From: Toxorhynchites rutilus septentrionalis
Lineage: Eukaryota; Arthropoda; Insecta; Diptera; Culicidae
Length of the DNA stretch: 64,000 bases
Direction of reading: 5' to 3'
NCBI RefSeq assembly: GCF_029784135.1
Contig: NC_073746.1
Location: forward strand, 301,141,949-301,205,948
Part shown: one piece after another, positions 31,752-42,843 of the stretch
Layout: each line of letters starts with the position of its first letter
Position numbering within the stretch: the stretch's first letter is position 1
Notes under the pieces: generated by a model
What the model saw: only the letters and a program-made list of their open reading frames with translations
The model's database searches: none
What the model was told of the DNA's origin: nothing
Made by a program: the position numbers and the translations under genes

Positions 31752-32870
31752 CAAAATCACCCGATTAGTTTCTGGAACAATGTGTTGTTTTCCGATGAGA
31801 GCAAATTCAATGTTTACAAATCAGATGGAAGGGTATTGGTATGGCGAAAACCGGATACTTTTTTTTTATCCCATTTATTTATTTATCAGGCTCAATAGCA
31901 TTTTATCTGTAACAGAGCCGGGTTTTTATCGTGTACATGTACATATGTTTATGTTTCTATAAATTGTAAATTACACAGTAGAAGTAGTAGCCATTTAGGC
32001 GTTAGGTTTTTACTCTTCCATTACATTATGGTAAATTACACTGTAGTAGCCATTTAGGCGTAAGGGTATTCTATCTGTTCTTCCATTGTTCAGCAGACCG
32101 GACAGCGGAGACAGTTGATATTGATCATTGTTGTGTTATTTATAGAACAGCAGCTCGATGTTTCTTGCAGAACAAAGCAGTTGTATGGATAAATCGATCT
32201 TTGTTCCAACGTGGATCGATCTCCATCGCTGATGATGGTTGCATGGACGTAGTTATTCTATAACAACATAAAGATGGTCAATTGAGGGCCCTGAGTTTGA
32301 ACTCACGATCGATCGCTTAGTAAGCGAACACGTAACCAAGTGGCTACGAAGACCCCCCAAAAAAAAGAAACCGGATACTGAGCTGCAGAAGAAAAATGTT
32401 CAAGCTATCGTGAAAAAGGAGGTGCATCAGTCATGGTCTGGGGCTGTATGGCAGCATCCGTTGTCGGGGAATTGGTATATGTAGATGGTATCATGAAAAA
32501 GGAGCAATATTCAAATATTTTGAAAGAAAATATGAAGAAAAGTGCTGAAAAGTTGGGCAATTTCTACTTCTAACAAGACAACGACCCTAAACATACTGCG
32601 GAAGCGGTATGCCTCTGGCTGCTATATAATACACCCTATCAGCACAAAACGCAACCCCAATCACCGGATATGAATCCCATAGAGCATTTGTGGGATGTTC
32701 TAGATCGACGTGTACGTGAACATCATGTAACATCACAAAAGCAGCTGAAAGATATTTTTCGTGAAGAATGGTATAAGATCGAGCCTAAAGTATGCGAGAA
32801 GCTGGTACACTCAATGACAAATCGATTGAAAGAGGTCATTGCACAGAAAGGATTAAACACAAGATATTAA
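31752..32870 (+). pseudogene. Tc1 transposase, catalytic part, split by a SINE
   Basis: SFWNNVLFSDESKFNVY carries the first catalytic Asp (31780-31830). The frame is cut after VWRKPD by the SINE and continues at 32380 with ASVMVWGCMAASVVGELVYV. A TAA at about 32572 stands where Gln is expected, directly before QDNDPKHT with the second Asp; MNPIEHLWDVLDRR carries the Glu 34 residues on, giving DD34E. The C-terminus runs to the TAA at 32868 (GLNTRY). All three acidic residues remain; stop and frameshifts inactivate it. Confidence 0.87.
31860..32367 (-). mobile_element. tRNA-derived SINE inserted in the Tc1 transposase
   Basis: A 508-base insertion is flanked by aaaccggatact at 31848-31859 and 32368-32379. 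It reads on the minus strand: head at 32367, A box tagccacttggttac (32332-32346), B box gagttcaaactc (32293-32304), and an A-rich tail containing aaataaataaa (31860-31890). Different family from the SINEs at 7436 and 10830. Two near-identical blocks ccatttaggcgt (31991 and 32049) lie in its body. Confidence 0.85.
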
Positions 32871-33141
32871 ATGTCTAGATAATTTGTTCAGAAATGTTTT
32901 TTTGGAGAAATGTTCTAAGTGCCGAATACTTTTGTCCAGCTAAATTTGAAGATAAAGTTATGATTTTTGTAAAATAAGCTAATTGTTTTCATTGTTTTGA
33001 TTTCCCAATAAAGTAAATTTATAATAAGACTATATTGTTTCACTTGAATAACCTTCGGAAGTGGATTGGAATAATATCGCTTAGTAAAAAGCATTCGTGG
33101 TAGATTCATGCATATGCCGAATATTTATGTCCATCAGTGTA

Positions 33142-35405
33142 AGTACTATTGCGATAACAGATTCTTCTACCCTATTGAACTGAAAGAAACTGCATTTATG
33201 TCATAGGAAACATGACTTTTCAAGGATACAATCGTAGTTCTTTTTAACATATCCGCCTCATCTTTCTGATGGTTCTCAAAGATGACATATGCCGTTTGAT
33301 ATTTTATGCGCAATCTTTGTGCGAGGCATTGAATTTCCCATTCCACGTGATATCATTTTCTCCTTTTTTGTCTGGTTCTAAACACTCGCTTTGATTCAGT
33401 AGACAAAGACCTAAGCCCCGCTTTTTTGGTAGTGTTGATGTGATCCACAAAAAAAATTTAATTCCAGAAAGAAAGGTAAAATGAGGGTATTCTATCGTAG
33501 CTGGAATCTAACAATTTTCATTTTAATAATATCGTCTAGTATTTATCAAGCTTTTCACAGCAAAGACTGTGATGATTATAAGCCGTCGAATGCTTTCAGC
33601 GTTCAACTGAGTATAAAATGAACTCGCTCTGAAAAACCACGGATGAATCGGTTCATCCCTCCCACCCTTAGCTACAGGAATGAACCACCACATTAACCCA
33701 ATGCACGTTTTCAAATCGAAGTGGCTCCCTCCACCGTCACCAACTCATCGGTATATTCTGGACATGAATCTACGGCACGATGTGTACAAAATTTGCGCCC
33801 TCTGTCACCTTGCATCGTCCATTTTGCTGTGTCCGCATCTTTTTTTTTTTCCTGTCCCCCGATACCCACAAAAGCCACAGCCGGTGCCGTTTTCTTTCGC
33901 CGTCACGCGTTCGGCCAATTTCATCGAATCAGAGCTCTTTCTTCCAGACTATTAAACACAAATTCGCAATCATCGTTCGTTTCAATGGGTTCCTCTTTTC
34001 CGAGTGACGCCTCATTCAATGTGATGCCTTTTTATTTCTCCGATCGCTCAAGAAGAACCACCGAATAGTGATTATCGGTGTTTTGTTGGTTCATAGCACC
34101 TCATTTTCATGTTCCTTTGAGCACCAGTCAATGTTCGATTCAACGTACAAATGGACCCAATTTGGCTCGTAAAATGACGGTAGGGATTTTGGTTCGCTAA
34201 ACGTCTCTGGTGTTGGTTTGATAAGATTATTTTTCTGTGACGCATTTCAGTGAAGCATTCAATAATTTCAATAGAGAATTTTACAGGAATAAATATTTTA
34301 GATCATTATGAGTTAGTTCGAACCATACCACATCCTTCGGTTGAATCGAGAATCAAAGCAACTCACAGTTGCTAGCAATTATCGACAGGAAGTACCCCCA
34401 GGCTACATGCCACCGAGATTCAATCGCTGGAAATGGCTCAAGAATAAGGCGGAGATGCAAACGCGCCCACGGCTAAGCTAACCATCCGGTTGTTATCGAT
34501 TCATGTTCCCCATTATTTGTACACATTCTCCACATTATTTCCCCGCAATCCTGACATAACTCCACCCCAAACCCGGAATCGCACATAACGGTGTTGGCAT
34601 TAGTAATTTGCGCCAGGCCTCATCGTTTCCATCTGGGGTTCGCTTTTCCAGGTGGACAAAGGCAATCAACACGGGCAATGCATTATCGTTACCGTTGGCG
34701 TCTAATCGACAGATGGGCGAGCGCAGGATGTCGGTGCAACTCGCCGACAGCTGCCCCGACGTGTGTTTTCCATTGTGTGGTCACATTCTTGACATTTTGC
34801 AGGGAAGCCTTTTAGAAAGGGGGCTTCCTGGGGGGTTTGTAGCGGATGAGGGATGTAATGAAATATCCGGACAGCTATTCCTCCGGGTCTCAGGTGATGG
34901 GCGGTGCCGGCGAAAGGAGATTGATTAATAAACAACGTGTGTCGCTGTCGAATGGGCTTTCAATGTGCACCCAGGGAGCTATTAAAGTGCATTACCTTAA
35001 GGCAATCAAGGTGGCTTCGTGCTGTCGGAGTTAATGTGCTTATTTAATTATCTCGTGGCACGAACAATGGGAAACTAATCGATAGAAGGCAGAATTGTGG
35101 GTCTTGTGGTTTAGAGTAATGTTTATTTTTGCACATGCTACCAAAACGTGTTAGTGTGGTTTCGGAATTTTGAATATAAAATAACCCAACGAACAGATTT
35201 CTCACGCCGACGAAACGGAAGCATGTGGAAATTCTTAGAAGCCATTTTACACCTCTTTCAATTTTTATGCACACCTTTTCGGTTTTAGATTTAAATTAAA
35301 TTCATTTCGTTTAGAAGGAACACAGATAAAACAAGTCTATGGTTGTCTTCATTGCCCGAGTAAATTTAGGTTGTGAACAATTTTGTGCTATGTTGTATTG
35401 GGCCT
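33142..35405. other. no gene recognised; possible unique (host) sequence
   Basis: Repeat density drops here. Overlapping frames at 33680-34068 and 34591-34928 exist on both strands without leader, domain or splice context. The 34400-35040 part is more GC-rich than the surroundings and could be intronic or regulatory host DNA. I cannot support a gene. Confidence 0.4.
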
Positions 35406-35500
35406 GATTACGAACGTCACTTCACGGTGAAAAAGGAATAAAATGCATACAAATTGCATACAATTCATTTCGTTTTCACCGTGAAGTGACGTTCGTGATC
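35406..35500. repeat. 95-bp hairpin MITE, 28-bp arms
   Basis: Left arm 35406-35433 (gattacgaacgtcacttcac...) and right arm 35473-35500 are inverse copies matching at 27 of 28 positions, around a 39-base spacer with a duplicated aattgcatac/aaatgcatac. The core ttcacggtgaa motif also appears in the MITE at 51682-52363. Confidence 0.9.
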
Positions 35501-35599
35501 ATGCTCATTATTTTTCATTGGATTGTAGAGAAATTGATCTATTTTCTTCAAATTTACATTTGAAGTGCGAACCATGTGTCATATACCGAAGCATATAAT

Positions 35600-35855
35600 A
35601 AAAATTGTAACGGGTTGTATCTACGACACGACCGCATATTTTGAACGTACATTATACAATCCACTTGTTTACCACTTCGAATATTATTATGGAATGCTTC
35701 GAAATTTTTGTAATAGATTATGTTCTTCGTTGCAAATAAATTTGATGAACGTCCTTTTACGTCTGATATATTTGAACGGAAAAATTGTCAAACAATCATT
35801 GTAATTTACATTTCCCTCTGAAATTATTGCACATCTCATGTTTACGTAGTTCTCG
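35600..35855 (+). repeat. Y-family repeat, copy 1
   Basis: Blocks acacgaccgcatatttt, caatccacttgtttacca, aataaatttgatgaacgtcc and tctgaaattattgcacatct match 60510-60778 in order. The palindrome gtagaactac present in the other copies is damaged here. Frames across it (35687-36115 minus) are repeat-derived. Confidence 0.85.
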
Positions 35856-35989
35856 AACCGCGAAAGTTCACTCACCTCTAGTATCTGAAATGACAATTCT
35901 GCCAGGCTTCTCAGTTTAAAAGTACGTTTTAGGGAATTCCTGTCTGCACAACGACAAGCGAGTACAAAAGTACTCAACAAAAAAAAATT

Positions 35990-36115
35990 ATAGGAGGTTG
36001 TGTTCAAGACACGACCGCATTGTTGACGTAGAACTACGCTGTGGTTTAATTCAAGTCGCTTGTTTATAACTGCGGATATTATCTTATAATGCAACGAAAA
36101 TCTTGAAAAAACCAT
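35990..36115 (+). repeat. Y-family repeat, partial copy 2
   Basis: gacacgaccgcattgttgac followed by gtagaactacgc and a diverged continuation (gcttgtttataactgcgg). Only the first 120 bases of the Y repeat are present. Confidence 0.75.
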
Positions 36116-36211
36116 TCTACCAGTTTGGTCGCCTTGAAATATTTTTTTATTGTAGAATCATTTGATGATAATTGTTTGATGATTCATTCTCGTGCTCGCA
36201 GAACAATACTT

Positions 36212-36325
36212 TGCTCGAGATAAGCGCAGCTGTCATCCTTAGTGGAGAAAGTTTTCTACTGGCAAGCGAAACCAAATCACATACAAAATTCCAGAACGAC
36301 ATTTACTTTCTTGGTGACTAATATA
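36212..36325 (+). repeat. direct repeat, copy 1 (partner 36850-36958)
   Basis: Shares tatcatcctt/gtcatcctta, gtggaga-agttttc, gcgaaaccaaatcac, aaaattccagaac and ttttcttggtga with the partner 640 bases downstream. No coding sequence or TIR seen. Confidence 0.75.
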
Positions 36326-36849
36326 CGAAATAAACTCTACCTGTTAATCTAAAAAACCTTGAAAATAGTAGCACTGCTTCATTATGATCGAGATTAAAGC
36401 AAATGCAATCCTAGTTGAATGCAGTTTTGCATCTGGCATGCGAGCCCAAATAAATAATAACTTAATATAACTTATTGAATAACTTGGTATTCCTCGAATA
36501 ATTTTTTGGCGCACAACCTTAACACCTCAAGGCTGAATATTTTCCTTCCGCTATCTTCCCTCCTTGTTTATATTTATCATTACGACTGCACAATTTGCAA
36601 CACAAAACAATCGGCAATCATAGCATAAAAAAATAGGCGTTTGTTGCATCGTTACAGGGCCAATGCACAAGGGAGCAAATAAAAATAGGGTTTCAGCGTA
36701 GCGAAGATGTACTATTTTTACGTACGGGTTATGAAGCACGCACGTACGCACACAAATATCCATATATCGATGGGTTGAAGCAACTAAAAATACACACACT
36801 TATCTCCGTTCTGCACTCTGCTCAACAGAAGTTAATATTGCCAGTCTAC

Positions 36850-36958
36850 ATTAGCTTAGCTATCATCCTTTGTGGAGAGAGTTTTCCTACCGTCATGCGA
36901 AACCAAATCACTGACAAAATTCCAGAACACTTATTTTCTTGGTGAGCTGACGATAGCC
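36850..36958 (+). repeat. direct repeat, copy 2
   Basis: Diverged partner of 36212-36325 in the same orientation. The sequence between the two copies (36326-36849) has no recognised gene. Confidence 0.75.
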
Positions 36959-37290
36959 TAGCTTGATGATTACCCACACAATTGTGTAGCTCAGAACCTT
37001 AATGCAATGGCGTCAGTTTGATGCAATGATTGCAATGCTAGAGACTTCAGCGAGTAATTTGGACGCGTCCACAGCTCAATCCGAAACGAAGACATGTGAT
37101 GACGCAAAACAAGAACAAGCGATTGTCATTGCTTTGAATACAGAACGATACTGAAAGTTTGCCTTCCTTCCTTGCTTGAGACTTTAAATTTCTTCAGTTC
37201 ATTCGTGTGTAACCTTCAAAAAGGCCCTTGGAAAACTTTACTTCATCCATCATATGAGTCCTCATCCCCCATTGCCTTGAGAAAGGCATT

Positions 37291-37365
37291 CGATCCCTCG
37301 CCGTCCAGCTCGCTCAGCAACGATGTTGTTCAGTCGATTTCCTCACGAAGAATGAAAGTTTGCCT
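37291..37365 (-). repeat. X-related fragment, inverse of 19104-19180
   Basis: ccgtccagc-cgctcagcaa, cgatgttgtt and tcctcacgaagaatgaa are inverse matches to the left part of X3. The overlapping open frame (37172-37528) is not supported as a gene. Confidence 0.75.
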
Positions 37366-37499
37366 CAGCGAGATCCACTGTTTATACTTTAGGCAAATAT
37401 TCCCCTTCGTTTTTTTTCCTTTGTTCACTTTACATCTTACGATTTCCCCTTCGTTGCTCGTCGATAAGTTGCTCGTTATTGACAGCTCTGTTCGGGAAA

Positions 37500-38265
37500 G
37501 CACACAAATGGACAGAACAAATGTATGAAGAAATGGGTATGCTCCCAATTTTCATCAATTTAAACCATATATAGAGATTGTAGTGTATAGCATATCAAAC
37601 AAATCTTAGGACATTTCTGATTCGTTTGGTATATAAATCGCCAAAATGCGTTCGCGACAAAAATAGTTATTAACGTTAACTTTATTTCATAAAAACGTGA
37701 CCTGTTTTTTGATTTGGCACCCTTAATGAAAGACGTAGTTCTACGTCAAAAAATACCCCCAACTTGCATGTATATTTGCAGACCTGATTTCCACAGGTAC
37801 ATCGATTTTGAAGTCTGTGTTGGGGAAACCGTAAATCGGGCCAACCAAAACATAGCAGTTAGGGCGTTTAGATAACGTTTGATATTTTAAAGTTATTCAA
37901 TTGTTCATCTCGTGAAAAATAACATTTTATTAGTTGTGATAGACGCGTAGAAATATTTCCTATCAATTGATGCAAACATCTTTCCGATCTGTTAAGAATT
38001 GTTCAAGTTAAAAGCATTCGAAATACGGGTAGGGTTAGCACACAAGTCGGCAGAACAAATGTAGGGGAAAAAAAGGAAGTTCTTCCAGTTTTCATGAATT
38101 CAAATCGATTAGAGATTAGCGAATTGTAATGTATAACATATCAAACATATCTTAGAGAATTTCCGATTCGATTGGTTTGCATACATGAGTTAACTTTATT
38201 TCATAAAAACGTGACCTGTTTTCTGTTTCGGCACCCTTCCTGAATGACATAGTTCAACGTCAAAA
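37500..38265. repeat. compound X/X2 repeat: two direct copies around an inverted X2 piece
   Basis: 37501-37745 and 38037-38265 are direct copies sharing ggcagaacaaatgta, catatcaaac, ttaactttatttcataaaaa, cgtgacctgtttt and a terminal gacgtagttctacgtcaa palindrome (decayed in the second). Between them, 37755-38035 is the inverse of X2 interior (for example ggaaagatgtttgcatcaat, 17321, and the tacccccaacttgcatg piece of the 95-bp unit). Confidence 0.78.
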
Positions 38266-38289
38266 TACAGAGTTATTGAACATTTTCTC

Positions 38290-39119
38290 TGTTGCGGGCT
38301 CTGCTTGCTTTAAACTGGCTTTAATTCAAAAATTACGCTACGTAGGACAAATCTGTTGCTTCCATTTGAGAGAAGAGAAAATTTTATACAGGTTACAATT
38401 GCAAAACTGTACTTTAAAAATTTGAGTAACATTTTTGAAGTGAAAAAGTCCAAAGTTACTGGTTTCTAAGGTGTCATTCGTAATTTCATCCCAAAAAAGT
38501 CGTAATAAACTAGAATGTTCCTATCAACCAAATTAATACTCTCTGACCGCTCTACAATCCGTTCTTTGACATTCAACTTCTATCTTTTGTAATTTTGCTG
38601 CAATACCTTTTTAACAATTCCTGGTGAATCTTCAACTAGAATCTACAACAATCACGATTTCTCTTCTCTGTATTCATAATAGCCAATTAACTTTCACTTT
38701 AACGTTGAAATATTTCTTTTCGCTTGAAATAAGTCATATATGAAATATGAAAAAAAATTGTTTTGAACTGTATATAATCGAGTCTAAAATTTTGTATAAT
38801 CGAATCGTATAGAATCGAGTCAGACCTGTACATATATTTATCTCAATACCCCATACATATAGGTATCAAATGAAAGTGCTCGATTAGTAGAACACAGAAG
38901 ATCATGAAAAATCCAACTCCAACATGGCCGCAGTGCCGAAATAACCAATTAATTTTGTATATGGTTTCATTCAGCTTGACCTGTTTGTATGTATGTTTGA
39001 ATGTCTGGAGGGTTGTTCCACATTACTAGAAATCTGACCACACTAAATTATTCATTGTGATTAAATATAATAATATATCTGTATTATTATTTTATTATTT
39101 TAGTCTCTCAGTCGTATCA
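38290..39119. other. no gene recognised
   Basis: AT-rich. A segment at 38840-38960 (ggtatcaaatgaaagtgctc ... atggccgcagtgccg) has the feel of a dispersed repeat but has no partner in the window. Confidence 0.35.
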
Positions 39120-39428
39120 ATGCCCTAGATCAGTGGTGGCCATCCTGCAGCCCTCCAACGTTGTTTATGCGGCCCGCAGCTTGATTTGAAAAAAAAAAAC
39201 ATGTGAGCGAAACTAAGAATATAGTTGTAAATTCTTCCATACAATTGAATGAAAACAACTTTGAGAGTAATTCTTATCAATGATGTGTATCCAAGCTGAT
39301 AATTTTCTGTTTTCCGTGCTAATTTAACCCTCTGGCAATTGTTATTGTTGTAACTCAAAGTACTTTCTCACGTTTTTGGTTCTGTTCTGCTCACACCCGC
39401 ATGAATTCGTGCAAGCAACGGCAGTCAA
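39120..39428. other. possible hAT-like terminus at 39130, otherwise nothing
   Basis: tagatcagtggtggccatcc followed by gcggcccgc resembles ends of some hAT elements (CAGTGGTGGCC). No partner terminus or 8-base duplication was found. Confidence 0.3.
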
Positions 39429-39672
39429 ACCGGGTTTATACGTTGTCAGTTACTCGGTTGTGAGTAAACGTTAAACGTTCCGAAAAATTACGAATGTACC
39501 CATACCATGAAATTTGACTTTTGATTTGTATGTATGGTAAACAGGCGAGTAGCCAAAAAACTTTTAAGTAGCTCGGTTGCGAATCATGCAACTCATGCAA
39601 ATCAAATTCGTAATTCTTCGGATCGTTTGGCGTTTACTCGCAACCGAGTAACTAACAACGTATAAACCCGGC
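39429..39672. mobile_element. MITE with ~65-bp TIRs (ccgggtttatacgttgt)
   Basis: Left end ccgggtttatacgttgtcag and right end, inverted, ccgggtttatacgttgttag; the inversion extends about 65 bases (ttactcggttg-gagtaaacg, cgaa-aattacgaa). Total about 243 bases. Target duplication unclear. Confidence 0.85.
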
Positions 39673-40619
39673 TTAAGGTGAAGGTGAAAGCTAGCTACAA
39701 ATGGCTGCCACAATGGCGCTCATTTCTTTCATTTCCCTCTCTCACCCCTCGCTTGAAAATCAAAAATTTTTCCAAACAGTGTGAAGAAAATGGTCGTTTT
39801 CGCACACTTCCCATCAAGTAATATCGAAAAACTCGAGCAAGTGCTCTGAAAATTAAATTTTCATTGTTCAATCTTCGGTAATGGTTTTGTTTGTATTGGT
39901 GGAACATCGTTATTTTTTCGACACTGATGCCAGACAACATCATCAAAACAGCTATAAAAACCATTCAATAAAATGTTATTCCTGAGTCATAGCGTTTCAT
40001 GCCATGAAAATCAATAGAATAAAATTGTGTTGATATCAATACAATTATTATTTTTATGTTTAATGTGTCTATATTGTAAGTTTTAGCAACTTTAACATTA
40101 GGTAAGAAAATTGTATTGCAGAGCACGACTGCCTATGTTCTCAAATACAGTAAACGGAAAAGTATTACATTCAATCAAAATGCCTCGGCCAACGAAAAGA
40201 AGGGTTAAGGCTCTCCAACGTGAATATGTGAAAACAATACGAACAACGAAGGAAAATTACTATGCAGAAGAACTTGTTAATACCAAAAGAGCCCCAATTT
40301 GCATGTGTTATAAATTCGCTCATGTGACGCTCGCGTATAATCAGAATTTTACTTCATATGCAAATGTACCTTCTATATATATTTATATTTGCAATTGTTC
40401 ATCGGAACATATCGTTCATACATTTTACTTTAGTATTGAAGTGTTATTTTTTTTTTCAAAAGTATTCAAAGACTCGTGTCAATGAAGCGCCACACAGCCT
40501 GATAAGTGAATTGATCTATTGAGGTGTGCTTTGCTCTTCTCTCACAAACACTATCACCCCATTTTTACACGTGGGTTTACCTATACTACTACAATGGCTA
40601 GCTTCCACCTTCACCTTAA
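39673..40619. mobile_element. TTAA-flanked MITE (ggtgaaggtg TIRs)
   Basis: TTAA at 39673-39676 and 40616-40619 brackets inverted ends ggtgaaggtgaaagctagc and, inverted from the right, ggtgaaggtggaagctagc. TTAA targeting is typical of piggyBac-class elements. Interior frames (39695-39964 minus, 40111-40485 plus) have no transposase motif. It directly abuts the MITE at 39429-39672. Confidence 0.8.
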
Positions 40620-41544
40620 CTGCTGAAAACTTTTTCAAGGGCCTTATGAGAGAATGGGATGTATATATGTACTCGTGAGTACATAAGAGAGAGAAAGTTT
40701 GGGAGAAAAAATCATTCGATTTTGCTGTGCTCTCGCCATTAGAGAGCAGTCGAGTTTATTCACCATTTCAGTGTCTATTGGGAATCGCTTTACTATCGCT
40801 GTGGCGTGTGATGTGTAAATTTAAGCAAAATGGAAGCCTGCACTAGTAAAAACAGAAAAGTGGCTGACGAAGGACGTGTATTCCAGGGAAAATTGTCTGA
40901 AATATACTTTGTTACGTACATAAATCAGAAAATGGTTTATTTAATTTGTAATGAAGCTGCTGCTGTTTTGAAGGTTCAATGAGAAACAAAAATATGAGTC
41001 GAAACATGTGTCAAAAATGAACTAGTTTGTTACCATATCCTGTGCAGGAAAATTGGATGAGTTTGGAGCGAAAATTGTTTGTTTGAAAGTTTGAAAGAAC
41101 GAGCTGCCGACTATGTATTTTATTCAGTTTTGATAGTTGAGAGAAGGATTTCGAAGTTACCGAGGAATTGGCTTGCCTTTTTCCTATGAATGAAGGATTC
41201 GGGGATGTCTTGAAGGATATGGTCCTTCACTCTCACCAAGTTTTGTGGTCCCATTAATACTTGTTCGGTTCCCTAGTAACGATAAAGTTCAGTCTGTACG
41301 AGAAGCGTGTGGCAACTGTCACGTTATTTGAGTGCGGGTAAACGCCAAAATAGATGTTAGGCCTAATTAATCCATGTAAATGATCAGACAATGTATAACA
41401 CTCATAGGAAAACTATTACCACTCCAAATCTAGTTTTCGTTATTCACTCTATAAATGTAACCAGAATTCTTTAACCGTTTGAGTGCGGAGCAAATTACTG
41501 ATTAGGTCATAGATAACTGATAACTGATTAGGTCACAGAAGTTG
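40620..41544. other. no gene recognised
   Basis: Spacer before the ITmD37E element. Contains a short tactcgtgagta palindrome (40669-40680) and a duplicated aactgattaggtca (41500-41540). Confidence 0.45.
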
Positions 41545-41546
41545 TA

Positions 41547-42841
41547 AAGGGTGTGTCACATCAAATTGCATCACGGAAAAAACGCTGTAGAAATTTTTAG
41601 GAATTATATCTTCAGCTTTTGCTTATAATCAGATAAGAGTGTATAGATCACGTTGGCCATGCTTCACTGTCAATTTTTGGTAAATTTGGAAAAATGTCGT
41701 CGAACGAAAAAGAGCGTCGTGAATTAATCCTGCGCACTCATTTCGAGAATCCGGAGTTGTCACATCGGGACATCGGTAAGATGCTGGGAATCGTCCAATC
41801 CACGGTCAGCAGAGTACTAAAACGATACTTCGAGAACCTAACCATCGACCGGAAGGTGAAGAACGGCAAAAATGGATGCTCCGTCAGTGAAAAAGATCAC
41901 AAGCGCGTAGTTAAGCAGTTTAGACGAGATCCGAGAAGTTCGGTCCGGGATGTCGCCAATAAGCTGAATTTGTCAAGTTCATTCGTCCAGCGGACCAAGT
42001 AGCGGGAGGGCCTGCGTACATACAAGGTTCAGAAGGCTCCTAACCGCGACGAAAGGCAAAACATGGTGGAGAAGACGCGAGCCCGGAAGCTGTACACCGA
42101 AATGCTGACGAAGCCGCATTGCCTGGCAATGGACGACGAAACCTACGTCAAAGCGGACTTTCGTCAGCTGCCGGGCCTGTTGTTCTTCTCCGCAGAGGAC
42201 AAATTCAGCGTTCCGGAGGAGATTCGCAAGTAGAAACTATCCAAGTTTGCCAAAAAGTACATGGTGTGGCAAGCGATCTGCTCTTGCGGAAAGCGGAGCG
42301 CCCCCTTCGTGATGACCGGCACGGTAAACGGGCAGGTTTACCTTAAGGAGTGCCTACAGAAGTGCTTACTACCACTATTGAAGCAGCACGAGGGCCCGAC
42401 CATCTTCTGGCCGGATCTCGCTTCGTGCCACTATTCAAAGGACGTGTTGGAGTGGTACGAAGCCAACGGGGTCAACTTCGTGCCAAAGGAAATGAACCCG
42501 CCCAACGCGCCGGAGCTTCGCCCAATAGAAAAATATTGGGCGATTATGAAGCAGGCCCTCCGGAAGAACCCAAAAGTTGTCAAATCGGAGGCGGACTTCA
42601 AGAGAAAATGGATTTCTGTTCAAAAAAAAAACTACAACCTGACGTTGTACAGAACCTTATGGACGGGGTAAAAAGGAAGATGCGAGCATACGGGCTTGGG
42701 CTCGAAGTATGAATAAAAAGAAAATGCCAAAAATTGTCAAATAGTTTTTATTTTACTGTCTAAAATTTTCAAAAGGATCGGTCTACTGAGCGAATTTCTA
42801 CAGCGTTTTTTCCGTGATGCAATTTGATGTGACACACCCTT
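41547..42841 (+). mobile_element. complete ITmD37E transposon with long matching TIRs
   Basis: A 1,295-base element between TA dinucleotides (41545-41546, 42842-42843). TIRs match over about 45 bases with no difference seen: aagggtgtgtcacatcaaat, tgcatcacgg and aaaaaacgctgtagaaat. It contains one transposase gene of normal length with lesions. A 5'-truncated relative lies at 59948-60455. Confidence 0.93.
41694..42712 (+). pseudogene. ITmD37E transposase, two stops and a frameshift
   Basis: MSSNEKERRELILRTHF starts at 41694; the paired-like HTHs are SHRDIGKMLGIVQSTVSRVL and SSVRDVANKLNLSSSFVQR. TAG at 42000-42002 and at 42231-42233 each replace an expected Gln codon (CAG to TAG). The triad is Asp in LAMDDETYV, Asp in FWPDLASCHY and Glu in LRPIEKYW, with 37 residues between the last two. 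A 10-A run at 42622 shifts the frame; the correct C-terminus (KRKMRAYGLGLEV) is in the next frame ending at 42712. All catalytic residues survive. Nuclear cut-and-paste enzyme acting on the TIRs. Confidence 0.88.
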
Positions 42842-42843
42842 TA

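Larger units (their letters stand above)
28638..33139 (+). mobile_element. Tc1 transposon with IR/DR ends, interrupted twice
   Basis: Ends are cactggtggacataagtatt (28638) and its inverse closing in gtccatcagtg (33139), flanked by TA (28636-28637 and 33140-33141). A second, internal binding-site-like copy occurs near each end: ttggacagaagtattcgtca (28838) and, inverted, gccgaatacttttgtcca (32921). This gives two sites per end about 200 bases apart, the IR/DR layout known from Sleeping Beauty-type elements. Inside is a DD34E transposase broken by an LTR element (29421-31746) and a SINE (31860-32367). Without these the element would be about 1.6 kb, normal for Tc1. Confidence 0.9.

Noticed and set aside
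33680..34068. protein-coding gene from three overlapping frames
   Set aside because: All three plus-strand frames are open over the same stretch with no motif or start context, which points to composition rather than coding.
35687..36115. 142-residue minus-strand gene
   Set aside because: Covers Y-family repeat copies and is matched by a frame in the third copy at 60589.
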